Source: an uncultured bacterium (GTDB lineage: Bacteria; Cyanobacteriota; Vampirovibrionia; Gastranaerophilales; Gastranaerophilaceae). Taken from it: a stretch of 64,000 nucleotides of DNA. Below are positions 1-6,629 of this stretch, piece after piece (within the stretch, counting starts at the first letter, position 1; each line of letters starts with the position of its first letter). Location: positions 1 to 64,000 of the forward strand of contig CAREDV010000001.1 of NCBI GenBank assembly GCA_948964545.1, given 5' to 3'. Position numbers and translations under genes: made by a program. The notes under the pieces were generated by a model, which worked only from the letters and a program-made list of their open reading frames with translations, was not told where the DNA came from and did no database searches.

Positions 1-173
1 GGCAGACAGTTAGCACCAAGTGAAACTATATGGTAATTTGCATGTTTAAACCGCCAATAATCGGGAAACGAAAACCAGTATAAAGCTTCGCGGTATAGTA
101 TACGCTGTTTATACGGCATCCAGCAAGTAAAGACTTTACAAAGGAATTTTTTAATATGTAGGTATTTGGACAT
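1..173 (-). CDS. DUF1796-family protein, N-terminal part (cut by window edge)
   Basis: The reverse strand from the ATG at 173 reads about 57 codons off the window edge. The protein begins MSKYLHIKKFLCKVFTC and reaches the VSLGANCL motif of DUF1796, a family annotated as putative papain-like cysteine peptidases whose activity is unproven. It matches the start of the complete gene at 44026-44742 almost residue for residue, and the DNA is also closely similar, so the two are recent paralogues. A strong AGGAG lies a few bases upstream of the ATG. The gene is divergent from the XRE regulator at 258. Its C-terminal part lies outside the window, so whether the gene is intact is unknown. Confidence 0.8.
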   Translation of the reverse strand, partial: MSKYLHIKKFLCKVFTCWMPYKQRILYREALYWFSFPDYWRFKHANYHIVSLGANCL

Positions 174-226
174 GGTATTCTCCTATTTTAAATTTAATAT
201 ATATTTTGTCCGTGTGGCGGTTTGTG

Positions 227-253
227 AAAATTGTCATTATGACGGACAATTTT
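227..253. promoter_or_regulatory. Inverted repeat between DUF1796 gene and XRE gene (candidate operator)
   Basis: AAAATTGTC at 227-235 and GACAATTTT at 245-253 form a perfect 9-bp inverted repeat with a 9-bp spacer. The right arm overlaps the probable -10 region (GACAAT, 7 bp before the ATG) of the XRE gene at 258. A second partial match, TTGTCCGT at 206-213 with ACGGACAA at 242-249, overlaps it. The position between a divergent pair and against a small XRE regulator suggests autoregulation; this is inference. Confidence 0.5.
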
Positions 254-257
254 TAGT

Positions 258-470
258 ATGAACAAAGTTTTACTACAAAAACTGGCTAAAAGAATTAAAG
301 AACTAAGAGTACTAAAAGGTCTTACTCAAGATGACTTATCTTATTTATCCAGAATACCTCGTTCAACTCTGGGAAATATTGAAACTGCTAAAAATGACCT
401 TACATTTACTAAAGTTGCACAATTAGCAAAGGCGTTTCAATTATCATTGTCCGAATTTTTAAATTTTTAA
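258..470 (+). CDS. Small XRE/Cro-family HTH regulator (70 aa)
   Basis: The product is a single helix-turn-helix domain. Residues 8-65 contain the XRE pattern RIKELRVLKGLTQDDLSYLS followed by a recognition helix with RSTLGNIE. There is no ligand-binding or toxin domain, so it is probably a repressor of itself and of the divergent DUF1796 gene. No good Shine-Dalgarno site precedes the ATG; a -10-like GACAAT ends 7 bases before it, so the mRNA may be leaderless. The arrangement (DUF1796 gene, divergent XRE, then a second XRE) is repeated at 43457-44742. Confidence 0.8.
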   Translation: MNKVLLQKLAKRIKELRVLKGLTQDDLSYLSRIPRSTLGNIETAKNDLTFTKVAQLAKAFQLSLSEFLNF

Positions 471-552
471 TACACCTACAAAAACATTTAAGTTCTCATT
501 TTGTTGGTTAGCATACCACACCATTAATTATTATAGCAAATATCATAAATTT

Positions 553-822
553 ATGCAACACAGTAAAAATAATGAAATTTTTAAACAAGCAGTTGGTGAA
601 ATTTTTAGAGATATTAGGGAAAATTCAAATTTATCTTTAAACAAATTTGCGTTGGAATATGATTTGGATAAAAGTAATATGAGTAAAACTGAACGTGGAA
701 TTATAAATATTTATCTTATTACTGCTTGGAAAATTGTTGAAGCCCACGGATTAAAATTTTCTGAATTTGCAAAAATGCTTGAAGATAAATTGGGTGAAGA
801 TTTTACATTTATTGACGAGTAA
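553..822 (+). CDS. XRE-like HTH regulator (89 aa)
   Basis: A small helix-turn-helix protein. Residues 14-70 follow the XRE fold (FRDIRENSNLSLNKFALEYD, then KSNMSKTERG). The LSLNKFAL segment resembles the two XRE proteins at 43457-43961, supporting a common origin for the two modules. It lies 82 bases downstream of the first XRE gene on the same strand. TATCAT at 541-546 ends six bases before the ATG and there is no Shine-Dalgarno site, so a leaderless transcript is likely. Confidence 0.75.
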   Translation: MQHSKNNEIFKQAVGEIFRDIRENSNLSLNKFALEYDLDKSNMSKTERGIINIYLITAWKIVEAHGLKFSEFAKMLEDKLGEDFTFIDE

Positions 823-845
823 TCTTTAACAAATTCTTTCTATAC

Positions 846-873
846 TTGAAGTTATCTGTTTTTTTCATATAAT
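846..873 (+). promoter_or_regulatory. lepA promoter placed for leaderless transcription
   Basis: TTGAAG at 846-851 and TATAAT at 868-873 are separated by 16 bp. Transcription should start near 880, exactly on an ATG of lepA. No Shine-Dalgarno sequence is present. Confidence 0.65.
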
Positions 874-879
874 ATGAAT

Positions 880-2682
880 ATGAGATACAGAGAAAATGTC
901 AGAAATTTTTGCATAATTGCCCACATTGACCACGGAAAATCAACACTTGCAGACCGTTTGCTTGAAAAAACCGAAACTGTCGCACAGCGCGACATGCAGA
1001 ATCAGATTATGGATTCTATGGATATTGAGCGCGAACGCGGTATTACCATTAAACTTAACTCTGCAAGAATGAATTATAAAGCAAAAGACGGAAAAGATTA
1101 CGTTTTGAACCTTATTGATACTCCTGGTCACGTAGATTTTTCTTACGAAGTTTCACGTTCACTTGCAGCCTGTGAGGGTGCGTTATTAATCGTTGATGCA
1201 ACGCAGGGGGTTGAGGCACAGACTCTTGCAAATGTTTATCTTGCAATCGAACAAAATTTGGAAATCATACCTGTAATCAATAAAATTGACTTGCCGTCCG
1301 CTGATGTTGAACGCGTTAAAGAAGAAATCGAAGAAGTTCTTGGAATTGATGCATCTTTGGCAATTCCTGTCAGTGCTAAAGCAGGGATTGGGATTGAAGA
1401 AGTTTTGGAAGCGGTTGTTGAGTTAATTCCGCCGCCTGTTGATAATTCAGAAAAACCTTTAAGAGCAATGGTTTTTGACAGTGCTTATGACCAGTATTTA
1501 GGAACACTTTGTTTCTTTAAAATTCTTGACGGAAAAATGAAGCTTGGCGACAAGGTCAGGTTTATGGCATCAGGCAAAGAATATGATGTTGTAGAACTCG
1601 GTTATCAGACTCCTGCAAGAGTTCAGGTTAAAGAACTGGTGTGTGGTGATGTAGGCTATTTTGCAGGTTCTATTAAAGAGTTAACAAGGTTTGTGGGAGA
1701 TACTGTTACAAATATTGAAAATCCTGCATCAGAACCTTTGCCAGGTTATAAAGAAGCTTTGCCGATGGTATTTTCGGGTATGTATCCCGTTGATAATGAC
1801 GATTATGCAGACCTTAAAGAAGCGTTGGAAAAACTTAAGCTTAACGACAGTAGTATTACATTTGAACCTGAAACCTCATCAGCACTGGGATTTGGGTTTA
1901 GATGCGGTTTTTTGGGAATGCTTCACATGGAAATCGCTCAGGAGCGTTTGGAGCGAGAATACGGATTATCACTTGTTACTACAGCGCCATCTGTAGTTTA
2001 TCATGTTTATAAAACAAATGGTGAAATGGTGGAAATTGACAACCCTGCAAATCTTCCGCCTGCACAATTGAGAGATTATATTGAAGAACCGTATGTTAAA
2101 GTTCAAATTATTGCTCCGAAAGATTATGTCGGAACGTTAATGGATTTGGCACAGACTAAACGCGGTATATTTATTAATATGTCATATATTGATAAAGTTC
2201 GTGCAAGCCTTGAATACGAAATTCCATTGAGTGAAGTTATTACAGACTTTTATGACCAGTTAAAATCACGTACTCAGGGTTATGCAAGTATGGATTATGA
2301 ATTCAAAGACTATAAACGTTCAAAACTTGTAAAACTTGATATTATGCTTGCAGGCGAAATCGTTGACGCATTGTCGGTTATCTGCCATGAAGACAGCGCG
2401 TTTTATATTGGTCAGAAATTAACCGCAAAACTCAAAGATATTATCCCCCGCCAATTATTTGAAGTTCCTATTCAGGCTGCTGTAGGAGGCAGAGTTATCG
2501 CAAGGACAAATATTAAAGCTATGCGTAAAAACGTTCTTGATAAATGCTATGGCGGTGACATTTCGCGTAAACGCAAATTGTTGGAAAAACAGAAAAAAGG
2601 GAAAAAACGTATGAAATCTGTTGGACGTGTAGATGTTCCGCAGGAAGCTTTTATGGCTGTTCTGAGTCTCGATGAGGAATAA
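880..2682 (+). CDS. lepA: Elongation factor 4 (LepA) GTPase
   Basis: A ribosome-associated translational GTPase that acts on stalled or mispositioned ribosomes. The G1 motif AHIDHGKST, switch II DTPGH and G4 NKID are all present near the N-terminus, followed by the EF-G-like domains and the basic LepA C-terminal domain (CYGGDISRKRKLLEKQKKGK). The product from this ATG is 600 residues, matching the usual length of about 600. An ATG at 874 is the alternative start, but the perfect -10 box ends at 873, so an mRNA would begin near 880 and the second ATG fits leaderless initiation. The 3' end overlaps the convergent HTH gene by 32 bases. Confidence 0.97.
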   Translation: MRYRENVRNFCIIAHIDHGKSTLADRLLEKTETVAQRDMQNQIMDSMDIERERGITIKLNSARMNYKAKDGKDYVLNLIDTPGHVDFSYEVSRSLAACEGALLIVDATQGVEAQTLANVYLAIEQNLEIIPVINKIDLPSADVERVKEEIEEVLGIDASLAIPVSAKAGIGIEEVLEAVVELIPPPVDNSEKPLRAMVFDSAYDQYLGTLCFFKILDGKMKLGDKVRFMASGKEYDVVELGYQTPARVQVKELVCGDVGYFAGSIKELTRFVGDTVTNIENPASEPLPGYKEALPMVFSGMYPVDNDDYADLKEALEKLKLNDSSITFEPETSSALGFGFRCGFLGMLHMEIAQERLEREYGLSLVTTAPSVVYHVYKTNGEMVEIDNPANLPPAQLRDYIEEPYVKVQIIAPKDYVGTLMDLAQTKRGIFINMSYIDKVRASLEYEIPLSEVITDFYDQLKSRTQGYASMDYEFKDYKRSKLVKLDIMLAGEIVDALSVICHEDSAFYIGQKLTAKLKDIIPRQLFEVPIQAAVGGRVIARTNIKAMRKNVLDKCYGGDISRKRKLLEKQKKGKKRMKSVGRVDVPQEAFMAVLSLDEE

Positions 2683-2896
2683 GATTTTCCGCCAAAATTT
2701 TAGCAGCTGCTTGTGTTCTATTGTCTACTCCCAATTTTTCAAAGATACTTGTAAGATTAGCTTTAACTGTAGAAACGCTAATATATAGAATATTAGCTAT
2801 ATCTTCATTTTTTAATCCTCTTACCAATAATGGTAAAATATCCTTTTCTCTTGGAGTAAAATCATAATTTGGTGTATCTTCTGTAATTATTTTCAT
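2651..2896 (-). CDS. Solo LuxR-type (GerE) HTH protein
   Basis: About 81 residues consisting almost only of a GerE/LuxR DNA-binding domain: FTPREKDILPLLVRGLKNEDIA, then the recognition helix SVSTVKANLTSIFEKLGV. There is no receiver or autoinducer-binding domain, and nearby genes do not encode a sensor. GGGA nine bases upstream supports the ATG at 2896; an ATG at 2902 is possible. The last 32 bases lie antisense inside the 3' end of lepA. It may regulate the oppositely transcribed gene at 3131, but nothing proves this. Confidence 0.85.
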   Translation of the reverse strand: MKIITEDTPNYDFTPREKDILPLLVRGLKNEDIANILYISVSTVKANLTSIFEKLGVDNRTQAAAKILAENLIPHRDSEQP

Positions 2897-2956
2897 TATC
2901 ATATATCCCAAAATTTAACTTAAATCAATACTAGCAAAAGCATATTTAATTTCAAT

Positions 2957-2970
2957 TAGACAGTTGTCTA
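2957..2970. promoter_or_regulatory. Palindrome TAGACA-GT-TGTCTA between HTH gene and 3131 gene
   Basis: A 6-bp dyad with a 2-bp centre lies in the intergenic region between the solo LuxR-type gene and the oppositely oriented gene at 3131. The symmetry fits a dimeric regulator. Only one copy was seen, so the regulatory role is a guess. Confidence 0.35.
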
Positions 2971-3130
2971 TATTTTATGTAAAGAATTGTTACAAATTAT
3001 ATAAGAAATATATACGATTTACGCAATTTTTAAATACAAAAATACTTTATATAAACATAGAGATGAATTTAATAGGAAATTGAATAAAAGATTAAGAGAA
3101 ACGAGTAAAGAAAAAGGAGAACACAGGATT

Positions 3131-3574
3131 ATGGCAATTAGTGGAGATTATTCAAACAACGATAAAAAGATTTATACTGGTGGAACTTTATCGGATGTAG
3201 AAGTTAAAGCATCTAAACCTAAAAAGAATTTTCTTACAGATGCAATTAAAAAATTAACTACTCCATCTGCACCTGATATGTTAACAGCTACAACAGCAGA
3301 AATTATGGGATTAGAGTTAAGCACTAAAAAAGCTAATCAAGTTGAAACTGCAGATACATCAACACCATTTGGTATAGATGTTCATAATGTAGATAATGAA
3401 ATTAAACGTGAAAGTTTTCATTTAGTATCAGATCCTTTAACACAAGCATATATGTACGGTAATTTAAGTGCAGATAATACAGTACGTGGATTTGATTTGG
3501 GTGGAAAATACTCTAACGACTTGTTTGATTTAATGGAAAATGGATTATACGTGCCGCCTGAAACTGTAGCATAG
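3131..3574 (+). CDS. Hypothetical protein (147 aa)
   Basis: No known family was recognised. The ATG at 3131 is preceded by AAGGAGA with 10-base spacing, so it is preferred over a TTG at 3080. The protein is hydrophilic with no signal peptide or membrane segment. It is rich in Thr, Ser and Lys early (for example TPSAPDMLTATTAEIMG) and ends with an acidic, aromatic stretch (DLFDLMENGLYV). It is a single-gene unit with its own terminator. It may be a lineage-specific protein. Confidence 0.65.
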   Translation: MAISGDYSNNDKKIYTGGTLSDVEVKASKPKKNFLTDAIKKLTTPSAPDMLTATTAEIMGLELSTKKANQVETADTSTPFGIDVHNVDNEIKRESFHLVSDPLTQAYMYGNLSADNTVRGFDLGGKYSNDLFDLMENGLYVPPETVA

Positions 3575-3601
3575 ATAAATAAATTTTCTTTACTCACATT
3601 T

Positions 3602-3627
3602 AAGACCGATTTAATAATCGGTCTTTT
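3602..3627 (+). terminator. Rho-independent terminator
   Basis: AAGACCGAT and ATCGGTCTT form a 9-bp perfect stem with a 6-base loop, followed by a short T run, just after the 3574 stop codon. Confidence 0.85.
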
Positions 3628-3780
3628 GTTGTGCTACGCACCCCTCTTTGAAAATTAACTAAAAACTTTTATTGCAAATTTTATTTGTATGTAACAATTC
3701 TGTAATATTTTACTTTATTTATTAAAGTTTCTCTAAGCAACAGCCGATATTGTTAGTATAGAATAAACGGAGAAACGGAA

Positions 3781-4182
3781 ATGAACAGAATTAACGGAAA
3801 CAATTTAGAAAATTTAAAAGCTCTTTACGGTGCATATAACGTAAATAAAAAAACTGTTGAAGAAGAAAAGAAAGAGCCTGTTAAAGAGGCTAAAGAATTT
3901 GAAGCAAAAAAGGTTGATGCTAATGTTCTTGATGTTTTGGCAGCTCAAAACAAAGTTCAATTGAATAGAGTTGATACATCAGAAGAAGCAACCGCAAAAA
4001 GATTGGAGCAGGCATTTGCAGGTTCAGCATTTATGGCAGCATTGGATGAATTGCAAGGCGGTGAAGATTTTGCAGCATTTGCAATGGCAAATATCACAGG
4101 CGTAAACCATGACAAACTTGCAAAATATCTTGAAAAACCGTTGCATCAAGAAACAATCGAAGGTGTTGCAAATTTATTCTAA
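3781..4182 (+). CDS. Hypothetical protein (133 aa)
   Basis: No family was recognised. A Shine-Dalgarno-like CGGAG precedes the ATG. The N-terminal half is highly charged, with Lys/Glu-rich segments (KKTVEEEKKEPVKEAKEFEA) suggesting disorder or a coiled coil. The C-terminal half is Ala-rich and probably helical (AFAGSAFMAALDELQGG). No signal peptide. It is monocistronic, with a terminator directly behind it. Confidence 0.65.
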   Translation: MNRINGNNLENLKALYGAYNVNKKTVEEEKKEPVKEAKEFEAKKVDANVLDVLAAQNKVQLNRVDTSEEATAKRLEQAFAGSAFMAALDELQGGEDFAAFAMANITGVNHDKLAKYLEKPLHQETIEGVANLF

Positions 4183-4205
4183 GAATTTTTTCTGCATATT
4201 ATATA

Positions 4206-4235
4206 AAAAAAGGTCGGTTAAACCCGACTTTTTTT
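4206..4235 (+). terminator. Rho-independent terminator
   Basis: GTCGG/CCGAC with flanking A and T runs (AAAAAGG...CTTTTTTT) forms a hairpin followed by seven T. The A/T symmetry means it could also act on the opposite strand for tdk, although tdk ends farther downstream. Confidence 0.75.
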
Positions 4236-4289
4236 GTTAGTTAATCTGTAAAATTTCTACAAAACCCAGTGGGGAGAGGGACTTCGTCC

Positions 4290-4910
4290 CTAATGTTCAA
4301 AGTTTAATAATTTAAACCCGTGTTTTTTCTTTTCCGATTGGATATCAGGAAGCTCATAGCATTTTATACAGCGTGCTTCATAAGTTTCATCCCCGCCAAT
4401 CATAATAAGCGGTGAATTTTTATCAGCAGGTTTGCCGTCAATAAGTCTTTGAGTACGTGTAGCATTTTCCCCGCCGCATTTCATGCAAACGGCATGAAGT
4501 TTATCAACTTTTGTTGCAATACACATCAACTCAGGCATGCTTCCGAAAGGTTCTGCTTTAAAATCAAGTTCTAAGCCTGTTCCGATAACTTTTTTACCTT
4601 CATCCATAAGCTTAGAGATAACTTTAACAATATTGTTGTCGAAGAATTGAAGTTCATCGATTGCAATAACTTCATCTTCAGGTTTTACAACGCTCATAAT
4701 CTGTATAGCGTGTTTAACCTTAATTGCATCAAGCCACAAGCCGTTTCTTGATTCTATATAATCTCCTTTTGCGCGTGTGTCAATATCTGGAGAGATTACC
4801 TTAACTTTTCTTTTTGCAATAATTGAGCGTCTTATTCTTCTCAAAAGTTCTTCGGTTTTACCGCAGCTCATCGGCCCTGTAATTAATTCAAAACTATACC
4901 CGTAATTCAT
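4290..4910 (-). CDS. tdk: Thymidine kinase
   Basis: Salvage kinase that phosphorylates thymidine to dTMP using ATP. The Walker A loop is GPMSCGKTEELLRRI near the N-terminus, the Walker B/lasso region is VIAIDELQFFD, and two CxxC pairs (CMKCG and CIKC) form the structural zinc site of type II thymidine kinases. The length of 206 residues is normal. GGGGAT precedes the ATG at good spacing. It is transcribed alone. Confidence 0.95.
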   Translation of the reverse strand: MNYGYSFELITGPMSCGKTEELLRRIRRSIIAKRKVKVISPDIDTRAKGDYIESRNGLWLDAIKVKHAIQIMSVVKPEDEVIAIDELQFFDNNIVKVISKLMDEGKKVIGTGLELDFKAEPFGSMPELMCIATKVDKLHAVCMKCGGENATRTQRLIDGKPADKNSPLIMIGGDETYEARCIKCYELPDIQSEKKKHGFKLLNFEH

Positions 4911-5010
4911 TTTATCCCCTCTGAGAATATTATACTTCCGTGATTTTTTTTTGAAAAGCTAATGTAAAAATTTTGTCACGTTTTTTTGTCCTTTCCAACA
5001 ATGATATTGG

Positions 5011-5811
5011 TTAAGGTTTTAATACTTTATCTCTTAGCCTTTTCAAACCCGCGCCGTAGAAGTATCTCAGCTGTTCAGGGAAGTTATCTTCAATATCAAT
5101 CATATACATGTCATGGACGCTGAAAGCTTTGATTAGGAATACAATTTCTGAATTTTTTGTCCAGATAACTTCGGGTAAATTGTTTTTGATAGGGTCGCTT
5201 ATACCAAAAATTCCTTCATTATCATCTATTGTAAGAAATATAAATTTTCCCCATTTATAATGTTCAAGCATGGGTATTCCCGAATGCTCGAATACTGCAC
5301 CAAAATTACAGATAAACCTGTCGTATTTGACAATTTTTACATCCAGACCGCGGTTATAGGCATCAAGAAGATGCTGTTCAAGGTATTTAAAATCCTGCGC
5401 GAACAGTGAAATATAAATATTTTTCTTTGCGCCTTTGATAAGTTCTATTGATTTATCAACAATTTTTGTTCTGCCAGAAATTGTCAAAATCGGTTCAGTG
5501 TAAGTTTCTTCTTTAATATCTGGAAGTTTTTTGTCAAGAAAATCAATTGTACTTTCAATTTTTCTTTTGTACCGTTTGGTTAATTCTTTAGGCTTTATCG
5601 GTGTGTAAGTCAATGGTTTTGTGCCCGAGGGGATTACGATATGAAGGCTTTCAAGAGCTTTCAAAGTATCATAAGTTCTTGATTGCGGAATATTTGCAAG
5701 TTTGCTGATTTCATAACCTGTTGCGGGATATTTTTTCAACAATGCGATATAAACCTTTGACTGGTATTCATTCAGCCCGAGTTCTTTTAATCTTTCAACG
5801 ATTTCATCCAT
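5011..5811 (-). CDS. TrmB-family transcriptional regulator
   Basis: Residues 1-75 form the TrmB winged helix (LGLNEYQSKVYIALLK, then SRTYDTLKALESL). A short coiled linker and a C-terminal TrmB/phospholipase-D-like regulatory domain follow (ILTISGRTKIVDKSIELIKGAKKNIYISL). TrmB proteins are best known as archaeal sugar-responsive regulators, but bacterial members exist. No operon partner is evident, so the effector is unknown. TAAACT at 5818-5823 ends six bases before the ATG and there is no Shine-Dalgarno site, so the mRNA is probably leaderless. Confidence 0.85.
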   Translation of the reverse strand: MDEIVERLKELGLNEYQSKVYIALLKKYPATGYEISKLANIPQSRTYDTLKALESLHIVIPSGTKPLTYTPIKPKELTKRYKRKIESTIDFLDKKLPDIKEETYTEPILTISGRTKIVDKSIELIKGAKKNIYISLFAQDFKYLEQHLLDAYNRGLDVKIVKYDRFICNFGAVFEHSGIPMLEHYKWGKFIFLTIDDNEGIFGISDPIKNNLPEVIWTKNSEIVFLIKAFSVHDMYMIDIEDNFPEQLRYFYGAGLKRLRDKVLKP

Positions 5812-5850
5812 ACAATGAGTTTAGCGGATTTTTAGATTTATGGCAAGTTT

Positions 5851-6578
5851 TTACCACGGATAATCAGAGGGAATCCGCCAGCTGTCAGTCATAATCTTTG
5901 AGGCGCAGGTTAAGCCGTTCCATTTTGATTGTGATGTATTATTACATAAAGCATTATAGTCATTTTGGTAATCATAAAAATGATGCGGCAGGGTTATATA
6001 TTGATGTCCTTTTGCGGGAATGTATTCGGTTGCAATATCAAATGCAAATACATCTCTGCCTAATATATTCGGACCTTTTGGACCGTTTAAGTCAACAACG
6101 ATATATGTATAATTATTAGTGTGATTAATTACCCAGTAACAAAAACCTTTTGGTGTACACATTGGAGAAAAGTTTTTTGTATATTTATCATATCCAATCA
6201 TTAAATTAGCTGATTTATTTAAATTAGAAATCCATATTTCTCTTTCTTTTATGTTCATAAATTTTTCAGTCCCTTTTATGTAAGGGTCAATATATTTTGC
6301 AGATAATGCAGCGTTAGCATTACCTGTACCTAATTCATCTCCCATAATATATATTTTTTCACAGTCACCGCTGTATTCATCTATTGCTTGTTCAATAGCG
6401 TTTGACAAAACGCTGTAAGCAACTTTTAACTGATTAATGGTAACAGTTTTTTGATAATTTCCAATTATATTTGGTATGGTTAATGCAGAAACAACCCCGA
6501 TAATGCCTAAAGTAATGAGAACTTCTGCTAAGGTAAAAGCTCGGGGGGGGGGCAGTTCTGAGCTTGTGATTTAATCAT
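5851..6578 (-). CDS. Prepilin-like protein 1, out of frame at a C10 tract (phase OFF)
   Basis: A strong GGAGG leads to the ATG at 6578. The first codons read MIKSQAQNC and enter a run of ten C, after which the frame meets a TAG and gives only a 16-residue peptide. The pilin frame picks up right after the tract with AFTLAEVLITLGIIGVVSA, a class III/type II pseudopilin signal with the conserved Glu5, and continues to a stop at 5851 (about 228 mature residues). A tract of 8 or 11 C would join ATG and pilin in frame. The mature part has C-terminal Cys, Gly and Trp typical of type IV pilin-like proteins. Sequencing error in the tract cannot be excluded. Confidence 0.8.
6543..6552 (-). repeat. Poly-G/C tract (10) inside prepilin 1 start
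   Basis: Ten consecutive G on the + strand (C in the coding sense) sit about 25 bases after the start codon of prepilin 1. This is the classical form of a slipped-strand contingency tract. Matching tracts of identical length lie in the other two prepilin genes of the window. Confidence 0.85.
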
Positions 6579-6629
6579 ATTCTAACCTCCTTTTTCATTA
6601 TTATAAACATTATTTGAGAAATTTGCAAG

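Noticed and set aside
1691..1996. A 101-codon ORF inside lepA in another frame
   Set aside because: It lies wholly inside the well-conserved lepA gene; its composition is that of a shifted frame and it has no ribosome site of its own.
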